Notes: generated by a model from the letters alone, not told the origin. A DNA stretch of 64,000 nt from Acidiflorens sp963847715 (GCA_963847715.1 CAWKAZ010000005.1:62001-126000); one strand, 5' to 3'. Positions 1-8,439 are shown, counted from the first letter of the stretch. Made by a program: numbers and translations.

Positions 1-425
1 ATCGCGATGGCATGGCCCCACGAAATCGGACGCGATCGCGCGGCCTGGAATCCAAAGTTAAGCCACGTGCCCAAAATCGCGAAAAGCGCCCACAGAGCCA
101 GCAAGTCAGCCCAGACTCTCCGCCAGTTCGGTTGCTCAACCCGGGGAAACACTTGTCCCTCGCTCAGGCCCAATTAGACTGCATTGCGAGGGAAAGGTGA
201 GCACGCGAGCCACAAGACATGGGTGTGCGGAGCTCTCGGATTTGCAGACATAGAAATGCAAGGCTACGCAAAAAGTGCCAAGTGATATTCATGACGCACT
301 GTGGAAATCTCATGCACTAACGCGTGCCGCGATGAACTAACGGTGTCCGTGGCACGGTGCTGAATCTCTTAGACTCGGGTGAAAGGGGAATGACCAGCCC
401 CAACCTAAATCTCCCGAGGTACAAG
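1..425. other. Left-edge stretch without a supported gene
   Basis: The first 425 bases carry only a short plus-strand open frame (12-200) with an arginine/proline-rich translation. It has no recognisable domain and no convincing ribosome-binding site, so I do not call it. The stretch probably holds the promoter and leader of the secreted protein that starts at 426. I could not identify a clear -35/-10 pair. Confidence 0.4.
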
Positions 426-2279
426 ATGTCGAAAGCTAGTTCTCCGTTTCAAATCACTCGAAATCATTCCACTTCTTACCAGTTCCTGGCACGCTACGCT
501 GGTGTGTGGGTGTTCGTTCTTGCTGTGGCGGGAATGATCAGCGTTTTTGAGACGATGGCGCAAAGCCAGAACAAAGCCGGCGGCGGTTATGACGGCCCTG
601 CACAGCTTCCGATCGCGACGGTGCAGAGCGCGATGTCCCAGACGCCTGCGCCCGGATCGATCATCAGCGTCAGTTCCGGAGGCGATCTGCAAGGGGCGCT
701 GGACCAGGCCCATTGCGGCGACCAGATCGAAGTGCAAGCGGGCGCCACTTTTACCGGACTGTTCAAATTTGCAGCCAAGAATTGCAGCAACAGCAATTGG
801 ATTATTGTCCGCACCAGTTCATCGGATAGCCTTCTGCCCGCGGAAGGGCAGCGCGCTACACCGTGCTATGCCGGAATCGCGTCCCTGACGGGGCGGCCGC
901 AATATCCCTGCAACCACGCACAGAACGTGATGGCGAAGGTGCAGATGCAAGGAGCGGGCAACGGTCCGATTCAACTGGAACCCGGCGCCAATTTCTATCG
1001 CTTCGTCGGATTGGAATTGACGCGGGCGAACGGGACCCCGGGGCCGGCGAGACTGATTATGGGCAAGGGCTCGGCCGATCACATCATTGTGGATCGCTCA
1101 TGGTTGCATGGGTTACCCCAGGATGAAACGGACGACGGAATCAGCCTCGATGGTATGACGAACGTAGCGGTCGTCGATTCGTACTTCAACGATTTCCATT
1201 GCATTTCGGGATCCGGACAGTGCACGGATGCGCATGCCGTCAGCGGAGGTGTGAGCAGCACGCAAGACGGCCCCTTCAAGATCCAGGACAACTTTCTGGA
1301 AGCATCGGGCGAGGCGGTCATGTTTGGCGGAGGCGCAGCCACCATGACGCCGACTGACATCGAGATCCTGGGCAATCATTTCTGGAAGCCGTGGCAGTGG
1401 ATGGAGGGCAACTCCAAGTTTGTCGGCGGCAAGAATGGCGATCCGTTCATTGTGAAGAATCACATGGAATTGAAGAATGCGGTGCGTGTTCTGGTCGACG
1501 GGAATCTCTTTGAGAACTGTTGGGCCGGCTTTTCGCAACACGGTTACGGCATTCTGCTCACGCCCAAGAACCAGAACTTAAACGGCAAGAATGTTTGTCC
1601 GAAATGTCAGGTGACGGATATCACCATTCGTTACTCGCAGTTGTCTCATGCTAGCGGTGGGCTGCAACTGGCGACGGCGATGTCTGGCGGCAAGAATGGA
1701 GGCCCGGCCCTGGCGGGCGAGAGGTGGAGCATTCACGACATGGTGTTCGACGACCTGAGCTCGAATTACGGAGGCGGCGGGACCGTGATCGAGATCCTGA
1801 ACGAGTGGCCGAAGAATCCGCTGAACAATCTCACCATCAATCACATCACCGGTTTTCCGGATCCCCAGGGTCACATGATGATCGCCGGGAACGCCAAATC
1901 AAATCCGACCATGTACGCTTTTGCGTTCACAAATAATCTGATTGTCACGGGTGAATACCCCATATGGAACACAGGGGGCGGCACGAGTTGCTCCGTCGAG
2001 GATGTGCCGATCACGACCGTCAGTGATTGCTTCGCTCAATCCACGTTCGCCACGAACGGACTGATTGCTTCGCCGTCGATTTATCCACCGTCTGCCTGGC
2101 CCACGAATAATATGTTTCCGCAAACTGTCGACGACGTGAAGTTCACCAACTACAACAACGGCAACGGCGGAAATTACCAGTTGCTCTCCAGCAGCCCGTA
2201 CAAAAACAAAGGCACGGACGGTAAAGACCTCGGGGCGGACATCGTTGGACTCAACAACGAACTGGCGGGTGTTCAATAA
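426..2279 (+). CDS. Secreted right-handed beta-helix repeat protein
   Basis: A 617-residue exported protein. The start at 426 is chosen because GAGGT (416-420) lies five bases upstream; an in-frame GTG at 357 and ATG at 390 would only add an untypical leader. Residues about 22-42 form a hydrophobic signal segment (YAGVWVFVLAVAGMISVF), so the product is probably periplasmic or extracellular. The mature part is rich in Asn, Gly and short hydrophobic strands with motifs such as IIVDRSWLHG, VAVVDSYFNDFHC and VRVLVDGNLFENCW, the rung pattern of parallel beta-helix (pectate-lyase-like) proteins. Several paired cysteines suggest disulfides. Substrate and activity cannot be assigned, but a polysaccharide-related or surface role is typical of this fold. 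A good hairpin terminator follows about 80 bases downstream. Confidence 0.75.
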   Translation: MSKASSPFQITRNHSTSYQFLARYAGVWVFVLAVAGMISVFETMAQSQNKAGGGYDGPAQLPIATVQSAMSQTPAPGSIISVSSGGDLQGALDQAHCGDQIEVQAGATFTGLFKFAAKNCSNSNWIIVRTSSSDSLLPAEGQRATPCYAGIASLTGRPQYPCNHAQNVMAKVQMQGAGNGPIQLEPGANFYRFVGLELTRANGTPGPARLIMGKGSADHIIVDRSWLHGLPQDETDDGISLDGMTNVAVVDSYFNDFHCISGSGQCTDAHAVSGGVSSTQDGPFKIQDNFLEASGEAVMFGGGAATMTPTDIEILGNHFWKPWQWMEGNSKFVGGKNGDPFIVKNHMELKNAVRVLVDGNLFENCWAGFSQHGYGILLTPKNQNLNGKNVCPKCQVTDITIRYSQLSHASGGLQLATAMSGGKNGGPALAGERWSIHDMVFDDLSSNYGGGGTVIEILNEWPKNPLNNLTINHITGFPDPQGHMMIAGNAKSNPTMYAFAFTNNLIVTGEYPIWNTGGGTSCSVEDVPITTVSDCFAQSTFATNGLIASPSIYPPSAWPTNNMFPQTVDDVKFTNYNNGNGGNYQLLSSSPYKNKGTDGKDLGADIVGLNNELAGVQ

Positions 2280-2359
2280 CAAAGTTCAATAACAAAAGTT
2301 GACAAGTGCAGCGTTCCATTCCGCGCGTGGTGGGATGATGCAGATAATCCGGGGGGAAA

Positions 2360-2388
2360 TGGGAGGGCCTGGACCCTCCCATATTTTT
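2360..2388 (+). terminator. Rho-independent terminator after the beta-helix gene
   Basis: An 8-bp stem, TGGGAGGG (2360-2367) pairing with CCCTCCCA (2374-2381), encloses a six-base loop and is followed by TATTTTTG. It lies 80 bases past the stop at 2279 and before the convergent anti-sigma gene ending at 2432. It should end plus-strand transcription. Confidence 0.7.
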
Positions 2389-2431
2389 GTGCCCAAAGTA
2401 AAACCTTTTATACCTTCTCGAACGCCAGATC

Positions 2432-3235
2432 CTATTCGCCCAGCCCCACAATCACAGGCGTGCCGCGCGGATGCTCATGCGATCCGCTCTCTGGCTCGAG
2501 GGTAACAACAAAGTTCTTGGCAGCGACGTTTTCTGGCAGAGGAGGGTTGACCACGGTGGCGCTGCCGCGGGCGTCAGGCTTGAAGACTCCTGCCGCGATG
2601 GGCGCACCACCGTCGGCAGGGAAGAGCCACAGTTCGTAAACCTTCTCTGCCGGAAGCGCCGGCAAGTTGCTGGCAAAGAAAATCAGGTTGCGGTTACGAT
2701 GCTGGTAGATGGCTTTGCCTCGCGGTTGCGGCTTGCTGCCCGCCGCCACCAGTTCAATCTTCATCGCTTCGGGATCAAGCAGAGTAGCCATGGTCTGGTT
2801 CGCTTCGTCGAGTTTGATGCCCTGATCCGCGAACCGTGATTGCAGAGAAGCTACGTTTTGCTGCAGCGCCGAATTCTGCCGCAGTAACCCAATACAGACC
2901 GCGACGACAGCGATCGCCGCTCCCCAACGTACGGCAGGCCATCCGAAGGAACTCCACCAGGAAGGTTGTTGGTCTTCGGTCGAGGGTTGCGCCGCCGCAG
3001 ATACTCGCGGTTCGGCGGCGATGGCCGACAGCAAGCGCTGTCTTGAGCGCAGAGGTGGCTTGGGCCCGGCGGCGTTCAGGGCGAGCAGGCTGGTGTCGCC
3101 GCGCAGTAACTCCAATTCACGACGGCAGGAGGCGCAGCCTTCCAGATGCTGCTCAAGCGTCTGGCGTTCGGCGCCTTCAAGCGAGCCAAGCGCGTACAGC
3201 GCCAGATCCTCCGCGAATTGTTCGTGCATGCTCAT
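2432..3235 (-). CDS. RskA-like anti-sigma factor
   Basis: A 267-residue membrane anti-sigma factor expected to sequester the ECF sigma factor encoded immediately upstream. The N-terminus has a zinc-finger anti-sigma (ZAS) motif, HLEGCASC around residues 30-37. One transmembrane segment follows at about 103-120 (WGAAIAVVAVCIGLL). The C-terminal half resembles the extracytoplasmic RskA domain (PEKVYELWLFPADGGAPIAAGVF, MVTLEP-like ending). Its ATG overlaps the sigma-factor TGA as ATGA (3232-3235), so translation is coupled. By analogy with SigK/RskA, the signal would be relayed by proteolysis of the anti-sigma factor. The inducing signal is unknown. Confidence 0.85.
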   Translation of the reverse strand: MSMHEQFAEDLALYALGSLEGAERQTLEQHLEGCASCRRELELLRGDTSLLALNAAGPKPPLRSRQRLLSAIAAEPRVSAAAQPSTEDQQPSWWSSFGWPAVRWGAAIAVVAVCIGLLRQNSALQQNVASLQSRFADQGIKLDEANQTMATLLDPEAMKIELVAAGSKPQPRGKAIYQHRNRNLIFFASNLPALPAEKVYELWLFPADGGAPIAAGVFKPDARGSATVVNPPLPENVAAKNFVVTLEPESGSHEHPRGTPVIVGLGE

Positions 3236-3744
3236 GCGGCCAACACTTTTCGCAACGAGAGTAATCCAGCGCGAATTCGGGTTTTAATGGTGCCCAGCGG
3301 CTCGCCAGTTTTTTCGGCGATCTCGGAGTGCGTCAATCCCTCAAAATATGCCATTTCGAGTGCGGACCGTTGCGGCGGCGGCATCGTCTCCAATGCGCCG
3401 CGGACTTTGCCCATTGCCCGCGACCGGTCGGCGTCGCCGGCAAAATCGGTCTCGACCGAAACCACGCAATCTTCGATATCGTCCTCCGGACGCCGGCGAC
3501 GCAGCGCATCAATCGCGCGGTGCCGCGCAATGACTGCGAGCCAAGCGCCCATGTTGCCGCGACTGGCATCGAACGCTCCGGGATTTCGCCAGAGCTGCAT
3601 GAAAATATCCTGCAACACGTCTTCGGCCACACCCGTATCCTGCAGAACACGAAGCGCCACCGAATACACGACGGGAGAATAGCGATCATAAAGCGCCGCC
3701 ATGGCGCTTTGATCACCCGACCGTATGGCCGTCACCAGCGCCAA
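3232..3744 (-). CDS. ECF sigma factor, SigK type
   Basis: About 170 residues with sigma region 2 (DRYSPVVYSVALRVLQDTGVAEDVLQDIFMQLW, about 23-55) and region 4 (LPP-type helix-turn-helix ending LGTIKTRIRAGLLSLRK). It recruits RNA polymerase to stress promoters and pairs with the coupled RskA-like anti-sigma gene. The start is uncertain. The frame opens with TTG at 3744, with no ribosome-binding site. An ATG at 3793 with an adjacent AGGAGG reads in another frame for 26 codons. That frame encodes a plausible sigma-factor N-terminus (MKIGVPGADTNATPTDL) running straight into ALVTAIRSGDQ if one C near 3745 is removed. So either the true start is TTG/GTG or the sequence has a one-base insertion here. 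Confidence 0.8.
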   Translation of the reverse strand: MALVTAIRSGDQSAMAALYDRYSPVVYSVALRVLQDTGVAEDVLQDIFMQLWRNPGAFDASRGNMGAWLAVIARHRAIDALRRRRPEDDIEDCVVSVETDFAGDADRSRAMGKVRGALETMPPPQRSALEMAYFEGLTHSEIAEKTGEPLGTIKTRIRAGLLSLRKVLAA

Positions 3745-3994
3745 GGTCGGTCGGAGTCGCGTTGGTGTCAGCGCCCGGCACGCCGATCTTCATCCTCCTG
3801 AAGTACGTCTCAAACTGAGCTTTTGGATTGGTAAAGTGCTGCTTCGTGCAACCCGTTACGGCTCAATGAAAATAGCAGTGTGGGCGGTGGGAAGCAAGGC
3901 TAAGCCAGCTCTCAGGTCGCAAGCTTCATGTTTCAGGAAGAGAGCAAACTCCATCGGTCAACAATAAAGGTGAAAATCGGCTGCTGTTGATGTT

Positions 3995-4040
3995 CCTGAG
4001 ACCTGAGACCTAACACCTGAAACCTGAGACGCGACACCTG
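3995..4040. repeat. Short imperfect CCTGAGA-type tandem repeat
   Basis: The 299-base gap between the sigma factor and gpsA ends in degenerate repeats of about 7-10 bases (CCTGAGA, CCTAACA, CCTGAAA, CCTGAGA, and GACACCTG). Nothing else was recognised in 3745-4043. The block sits just downstream of the gpsA stop and has no hairpin with a T-run. Confidence 0.5.
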
Positions 4041-4043
4041 CTT

Positions 4044-5054
4044 CTAGATTTCCGACCTTGCCGCTCGCGTCATCAGATCTTCGATTGCCTGTTGCGGCGA
4101 CTTGCCGTTTTCGAGGATGGCGAACATCTGTTCGGTGATGGGCATTTCGACTTTCTGCTTGTGCGCAAGGCCGACCGCAGCTTTGGTGGTGAAGACTCCT
4201 TCAGCGACAGCTCCGTGCATGCCCGCGATGATGTCAGGAAGCTTGCGCCCTTTACCGAGTTCGACTCCGACGCTGCGATTGCGTGAGAGATCGCCGGTGC
4301 AAGTTAGAACGAGGTCGCCAAGGCCAGCCAGCCCTGCCATAGTGTCGAGGCGGCCGCCGCAGGCGACGACGAGACGCGCCACTTCCGCAAGGCCGCGTGT
4401 GATCAGGGCGGCGACCGAGTTGTGGCCGAGGCCGAGTCCGTCACAAACGCCTGCAGCGATGGCGATGATGTTCTTGAGCGCTCCGCCCAGCTCCACTCCA
4501 ATGACGTCGTCGTTCGTGTAGACGCGAAAGCGGGAATCATTGAAAACCTGCTGCACTTCGCGCGTCACCTGGCCATCAAGCGATGCCACCGTGACTGCGG
4601 TTGGATCGCCGCGCGCGACCTCCTTCGCGAATGATGGCCCACTGAGCGCGGCCAGCCGCGGAGTGAATTTGCGTTCGCGCAGCACATCGGCAATCACCTC
4701 GGTCATGCGCAGCAATGTGCCGTCTTCGAGTCCCTTAGTGCAGCTGACGAAAAGCGTCTCGGGACGCAGCGACGGTGCCATGCGTTCAAAAAGCACGCGG
4801 CAATGCTGCGAAGGCATGACGCTAACGACGATCTCCGCGTCTTCGAGGGCGGTGTTCAAGTCGCCGGTCGCGGCGACGGATTCCGGCAGCTGGAAGCCGG
4901 GAAGAAAACGTTCGTTGACGTGAGCGGTTGTGATGCTCTCGACAACCTCGGGTTCATTCGCCCAGAGCCGGACCTGATGACTACCCTTGCGTCCGAGGAC
5001 GATGGCCAATCCCGTGCCCCAGGCGCCTGCTCCTATCACGGCAACACGGCTCAT
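4044..5054 (-). CDS. gpsA: NAD(P)-dependent glycerol-3-phosphate dehydrogenase
   Basis: A 336-residue cytoplasmic enzyme reducing dihydroxyacetone phosphate to sn-glycerol-3-phosphate, the backbone for phospholipid synthesis. The N-terminal Rossmann motif GAGAWGTGLA follows directly after the chosen ATG. The catalytic-lysine segment GGALKNIIAIAAGVCDGL and the C-terminal GLAGLGDLVLTCTGDLSRNRSVG signature are present. The frame stays open upstream to 5330, but that extension overlaps plsY and is rejected. The ATG at 5054 overlaps the plsY TGA (ATGA, 5051-5054), so the gene is translationally coupled as the last gene of thpR-plsY-gpsA. The next enzyme using its product, PlsY, is encoded immediately upstream. 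Confidence 0.96.
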   Translation of the reverse strand: MSRVAVIGAGAWGTGLAIVLGRKGSHQVRLWANEPEVVESITTAHVNERFLPGFQLPESVAATGDLNTALEDAEIVVSVMPSQHCRVLFERMAPSLRPETLFVSCTKGLEDGTLLRMTEVIADVLRERKFTPRLAALSGPSFAKEVARGDPTAVTVASLDGQVTREVQQVFNDSRFRVYTNDDVIGVELGGALKNIIAIAAGVCDGLGLGHNSVAALITRGLAEVARLVVACGGRLDTMAGLAGLGDLVLTCTGDLSRNRSVGVELGKGRKLPDIIAGMHGAVAEGVFTTKAAVGLAHKQKVEMPITEQMFAILENGKSPQQAIEDLMTRAARSEI

Positions 5055-5704
5055 CGGCGGGCGGCTCCTAACTCGTCTGATTTCGAAATCGATTGCTTGT
5101 CCGAACTTGCCCCAAATTTTGATTCGGTCCCCGCGGCGAGTCGTCCAATGTTTTGACGGTGTTTCCAGATGACGAGCGCGGAAACCAGTGCGATGAGAAT
5201 AAGTTGTCGCGAGTCGCTGTATTCGCGGAGTGCCCACGCCAAAAGGGGAAACGCTGCTGCTACCAGAACCGACCCGAGCGAAACATAACGAAATGCCACT
5301 GCGATCAACAGAAACAAGATCACCATGCACAAAATGGATTTCGGAGTAAGCAGGATAAACGCTCCCAGGCTGGTGGCGACGCCCTTGCCGCCGCGGAATT
5401 TCAGCCAGACTGGGAAAAGATGGCCGACCACGGCAAAGAATGCGGCGGTCGTCAGGATGAGTTGCTGATGTTGTCCGCCGAAGAGTACCCGCGCCACAAG
5501 GACTGCGGCCAGACCTTTCGCCGCATCGAGGACGAGAGTCGCAACCCCGAGCGCCGGCGATTTACGGGCCACGTTGGTTGCGCCAATGTTGCCGCTGCCG
5601 GTAGATCGAACATCCTGGCCGGTGAAGATGCGCACCAGCAGGTAGCCGAAGGGGATGGACCCTAACAGATAGCTCACAACGGCGGTGATGAGATACGCAT
5701 TCAT
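5051..5704 (-). CDS. plsY: Glycerol-3-phosphate acyltransferase PlsY
   Basis: A 217-residue polytopic inner-membrane enzyme that transfers acyl groups from acyl-phosphate to glycerol-3-phosphate, giving lysophosphatidic acid. Family signatures are visible: STGSGNIGATNVAR near residue 36, KFRGGKGVAT near residue 104, and about five to seven hydrophobic spans. It sits between thpR (ATGA overlap at 5701-5704) and gpsA (ATGA overlap at 5051-5054). Substrate supply and acylation are thereby placed in one transcript. The roughly 15-residue C-terminal tail after IGRLAAGTESKF is polar and probably cytoplasmic. Confidence 0.95.
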   Translation of the reverse strand: MNAYLITAVVSYLLGSIPFGYLLVRIFTGQDVRSTGSGNIGATNVARKSPALGVATLVLDAAKGLAAVLVARVLFGGQHQQLILTTAAFFAVVGHLFPVWLKFRGGKGVATSLGAFILLTPKSILCMVILFLLIAVAFRYVSLGSVLVAAAFPLLAWALREYSDSRQLILIALVSALVIWKHRQNIGRLAAGTESKFGASSDKQSISKSDELGAARR

Positions 5705-6294
5705 TTTGCCTGCAACGGAAACCTTTGCAGCTTCGTGTACTTCGATCCTTTTGGCGAAAGCTGGCTCTGATAGAGAATAAACTCAGTCGCCGTCATTGTG
5801 CCGAAATCCAGTTCGCCCATCGCGGTCAGGCGATTTTCAAGCACAGTAAAAGCCGTGTTCGGACCGTCGCCCTTCCGCCGCTTCGGCGAGCCAGACCTGC
5901 CTCCAGCGCGCGCTAGCGTCAGATGCGGACTGTACGCGCGATCCTCGCGCGGGACGCCGAGTTCCGCTGTCGCGAGGTCAATGCTTTCAGCCAGACCGGC
6001 TAACTGCGAGCTGGCCTGAATTCCGATCCAGAATACGCGTGGAGCCTTTGCGGTAGGAAAGAATCCGTATTCAGCGCAGCGAATTTCGAATGCGTTGACC
6101 TGGACGCGACGCATGTGGTCGGTGATCGCCTCGACTTGCTCGGGTGTCTGCTCGCCGATGAATTTCAGCGTAATGTGCAGCGATTCCGGGTGAACCCAGT
6201 GCGCCTCGGACGCGAATCCCTGAACACCTTCGAGAAAGCGCGTGATGCGATCGCGGATTTCAGAACTCAGGTCGATGCCGATGAAGACTCGCAT
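5701..6294 (-). CDS. thpR: RNA 2',3'-cyclic phosphodiesterase (2H family)
   Basis: A 197-residue 2H phosphoesterase. The two catalytic HxTx motifs are present: HITL (in ESLHITLKFIGE) near residue 40 and HLTL (in YSPHLTLARA) about 85 residues later. Family members open 2',3'-cyclic phosphates on RNA ends; the physiological substrate is uncertain. The ATG at 6294 (MRVFIGIDL) is the family start; the frame extends 20 codons upstream into an intergenic palindrome and is rejected. It is the first gene of an ATGA-coupled operon with plsY and gpsA and lies just downstream of cinA on the same strand. Confidence 0.92.
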   Translation of the reverse strand: MRVFIGIDLSSEIRDRITRFLEGVQGFASEAHWVHPESLHITLKFIGEQTPEQVEAITDHMRRVQVNAFEIRCAEYGFFPTAKAPRVFWIGIQASSQLAGLAESIDLATAELGVPREDRAYSPHLTLARAGGRSGSPKRRKGDGPNTAFTVLENRLTAMGELDFGTMTATEFILYQSQLSPKGSKYTKLQRFPLQAK

Positions 6295-6304
6295 ATTATT
6301 GGTT

Positions 6305-6356
6305 GCGTGGTGACGGGCCTCTGGCCCGTTCACCGAGCGAAGCTCCGTCACCACGC
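6305..6356. repeat. Intergenic long inverted repeat between cinA and thpR
   Basis: GCGTGGTGACGG (6305-6316) is perfectly repeated in inverse as CCGTCACCACGC (6345-6356). The 28-base interior carries its own small palindrome (GGGCCTCTGGCCC). It fills most of the 78-base gap between cinA and thpR and has no T-run, so it is more like an interspersed palindromic unit than a terminator. Confidence 0.65.
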
Positions 6357-6372
6357 GTGTAGATCGAGTGCC

Positions 6373-7617
6373 CTATATCAGCGCGCGGCGAATCATCTCC
6401 AGCGCCTGCAGCGTTGAGAATTGCCGGATGCGCGCGCGGTCTCCTGGAAAATTGCGCTCGACGACTTGCGTGCCTTCCTCTCCTGCAAGCGCGATGTAGA
6501 CCAGGCCCACGGGCTTTTGTTCGGTGCCGCCGCTCGGCCCGGCAACCCCCGTAATTCCGATACCGTAGCTCGACAAGCAACGTTTGCGGATGCCTTCGGC
6601 CATGGCCGCTGCGACTTCGCGACTGACCGCGCCATGCCGATCGATGAGCGTTTTGGGCACGTTGGCAAACTGGGTCTTTAGCGCGTTCGAATACACCACC
6701 GCGCCCCCGAGAAAATAGCGCGAGCTGCCGCTGAGCGAAGTGATGCGCTCGGCCAGCATGCCTCCAGTGCAGGATTCGGCGACCGCGAGCGTCAGGTTGC
6801 GCATCTGCAGCAGGTAGCTGACGATCTGCTCGATGGTCTCGCCCTTGCGCGAAAAGATAGCGTCGCCAAGTTCGTCTTCAATCTTCTCGACGAGTTCCTC
6901 AACGCGCGCTTCGGCCTCGGCCTGCGATTCCTTGCGGCAGCGGAAGTGAAGTTGAATCTCGCCCGCGCCGGCGAGAATCGTGGTCTCAACGTCGGTGTAG
7001 GTCTTGTAGATCGGAGCGACGCGCGCATCCACTTGCGATTCGGGCATCATGGCCATTTTCAGAGTGCGCATGGCGATGTGCTGTTGGGGAACTTTGGCGC
7101 GCAGCCGCGCGATACACTCGCCTTCGAAGACCGCCTTGAGTTCATACGGAGGGCCGGGAAGAAGGATGACGATGCGATCCTGGCCATCGTACTTACCGCC
7201 AATCCACTGTCCCGGAGCGGTGCCGACCGGATTCGGCAGTACGACAGCGCTGGCGAGAACGTCAGCCTGTTTGGAATTGTTCGCGGTCATCTTGTAACCG
7301 CGTTTCGCGAAGCGCTCTTCGAGCTTCGCGATGATCTGCGGATCGCGTTGCAGCTTCAGGCCAAGTGCATCGGCGACAGATTCGCGGGTGAGGTCGTCTT
7401 CGGTGGGGCCTAGGCCGCCGGAAAAAAGAATAATGTCAGAGCGGCGCATGGCCAGCTTGGCCGCAGCTGTCAGCCCTTCGCGGTCGTCGCCAACGATGCA
7501 CTTGAAGCGCACCTCGACGCCCAGCTCATTCAACTTCTCGGTGAGGTAGAGCGAATTCGTGTCCTGACGGTGAGGAGTAAGCAACTCCGAACCGACGGCG
7601 ATAATCTCGGCGTTCAC
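6373..7617 (-). CDS. cinA: CinA-family nicotinamide-nucleotide amidase / MoCF domain protein
   Basis: A 414-residue two-domain CinA protein of typical length. The N-terminal molybdopterin-binding-like (COG1058) domain, about 1-170, starts MNAEIIAVGSELLTPHRQDTNS and includes LFSGGLGPTEDDLTRE. The C-terminal amidase domain, about 255-414, has AVAESCTGGMLAERITSLSGSS and GIGITGVAGPSGGTEQKPVG. Known members recycle pyridine-nucleotide by-products: NMN deamidation, and ADP-ribose pyrophosphatase activity in the N-domain of some. It is cytoplasmic. It is followed on the same strand by thpR after 78 bases holding an inverted repeat, so co-transcription is possible but not assured. Confidence 0.94.
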   Translation of the reverse strand: MNAEIIAVGSELLTPHRQDTNSLYLTEKLNELGVEVRFKCIVGDDREGLTAAAKLAMRRSDIILFSGGLGPTEDDLTRESVADALGLKLQRDPQIIAKLEERFAKRGYKMTANNSKQADVLASAVVLPNPVGTAPGQWIGGKYDGQDRIVILLPGPPYELKAVFEGECIARLRAKVPQQHIAMRTLKMAMMPESQVDARVAPIYKTYTDVETTILAGAGEIQLHFRCRKESQAEAEARVEELVEKIEDELGDAIFSRKGETIEQIVSYLLQMRNLTLAVAESCTGGMLAERITSLSGSSRYFLGGAVVYSNALKTQFANVPKTLIDRHGAVSREVAAAMAEGIRKRCLSSYGIGITGVAGPSGGTEQKPVGLVYIALAGEEGTQVVERNFPGDRARIRQFSTLQALEMIRRALI

Positions 7618-7750
7618 GAGTAAAAGTGTAAATGAAGGACGCGGTACTCAGTATTCAGTACCCAGCGAGGAGTTGCGATACGGTCGTTCCCACAGGACGT
7701 TCACGACTTTGCCGCCTGGAAAGTTTCCGCGAGCCTCTTCATGAGTCTGA

Positions 7751-7842
7751 GCCCCGAAAAGGGGCGAAATACGTTAGCCCAGGACGTAAGTCCTGGGTCA
7801 CGGCAGGAAAAATCAGCGAGCCCCGGAGGGGCGATAGAAATG
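7751..7842. repeat. Hairpin-cluster intergenic element
   Basis: Three consecutive short palindromes: GCCCCGAAAAGGGGC (7751-7765), CCCAGGA/TCCTGGG around CGTAAG (7778-7797), and GCCCCGGAGGGGC (7820-7832). Linkers such as GAAATACGTTAG and GATAGAAAT separate them. No coding potential was seen in 7618-7857. This pattern of a GCCCC hairpin, a GTAAG-loop hairpin and another GCCCC hairpin looks like a dispersed non-coding repeat. A related cluster lies at 29122-29202. Confidence 0.6.
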
Positions 7843-7857
7843 TCGCTCCCTGCATTC

Positions 7858-8226
7858 TCAAGGCAGGCTGGCGTGAATATCTAGAGATTCGGCGACTCTG
7901 CGGAGCTGTTTATCTTTCGTCCACAAAAGAGTGGGCGGGCTGAGAAGGACGGAAGCGATCAAATGCGCATCGGTCAGACCGATGCCGAGGCCGTATAAAC
8001 GACGGGCCTCGACCAAAGTCCGGATCTCGCTCAACCGTGCGACTTGCACGTGGGGCAGCAGGTCAAGGAGGGCAAGCACCTTAGTCCGCTCTTTCATGGA
8101 TCCAAGGGCGAGTTCCGCAATGATGCAGGGATGGGTGAGAATCAGCCCCTTGTTGAGAAGACGAAGCAGCTCTTTATCGCTGGCACGGAAGTGGTCGATC
8201 CAAACGGAGGTGTCGGCGAGAATCAA
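7858..8226 (-). CDS. vapC: VapC-type PIN-domain ribonuclease toxin
   Basis: A 122-residue PIN-domain protein. Acidic active-site residues are in place: ILADTSVWIDHF (D5 and its neighbour), an internal Glu in IAELALGSM, GIGLTDAHLIAS, and LWTKDKQL near the C-terminus. Toxins of this family cleave RNA, often specific tRNAs or rRNA. The start is TTG at 8226, overlapping the vapB stop as TTGA (8223-8226), the usual coupling that keeps toxin below antitoxin. It is a complete type II module with the preceding vapB. Whether it is active cannot be seen. Confidence 0.93.
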   Translation of the reverse strand: MILADTSVWIDHFRASDKELLRLLNKGLILTHPCIIAELALGSMKERTKVLALLDLLPHVQVARLSEIRTLVEARRLYGLGIGLTDAHLIASVLLSPPTLLWTKDKQLRRVAESLDIHASLP

Positions 8227-8420
8227 CGCGCCGCTGCCCTGCGCCGTGGAATATTCTTGATTCCCGGCATCGTGCCCCCCAGGGAAGCCAGGCGGCGAGC
8301 GCTTTCGCGCTCGATGAGGGCCTTAAGAGCCTCACGGATCAGCGCTGTCTTTTCCGCCACCCCCGTGAACTCCTGGGCGGTTCGTACGAGGTCGTCATCG
8401 AGTGCTATTGTGGTTCGCAT
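8223..8420 (-). CDS. vapB: VapB-type ribbon-helix-helix antitoxin
   Basis: A 65-residue antitoxin. The N-terminus MRTTIALDDDLVRTAQEFTG is a VapB/RHH DNA-binding strand-helix. The middle (KTALIREALKALIERESARRLA) fits the second helix, and the basic C-terminal tail would bind VapC. It is first in the operon, with AGGAG seven bases before the ATG. A TATAAT box and a perfect palindrome lie upstream, consistent with autoregulation. Length and organisation match the family. Confidence 0.92.
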   Translation of the reverse strand: MRTTIALDDDLVRTAQEFTGVAEKTALIREALKALIERESARRLASLGGTMPGIKNIPRRRAAAR

Positions 8421-8439
8421 GGGAGACTCCTAGGCACTG

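Noticed and set aside
12..200. 62-codon plus-strand frame at the left edge
   Set aside because: Basic/Pro-rich translation, no ribosome-binding site, no recognisable domain. Probably chance.
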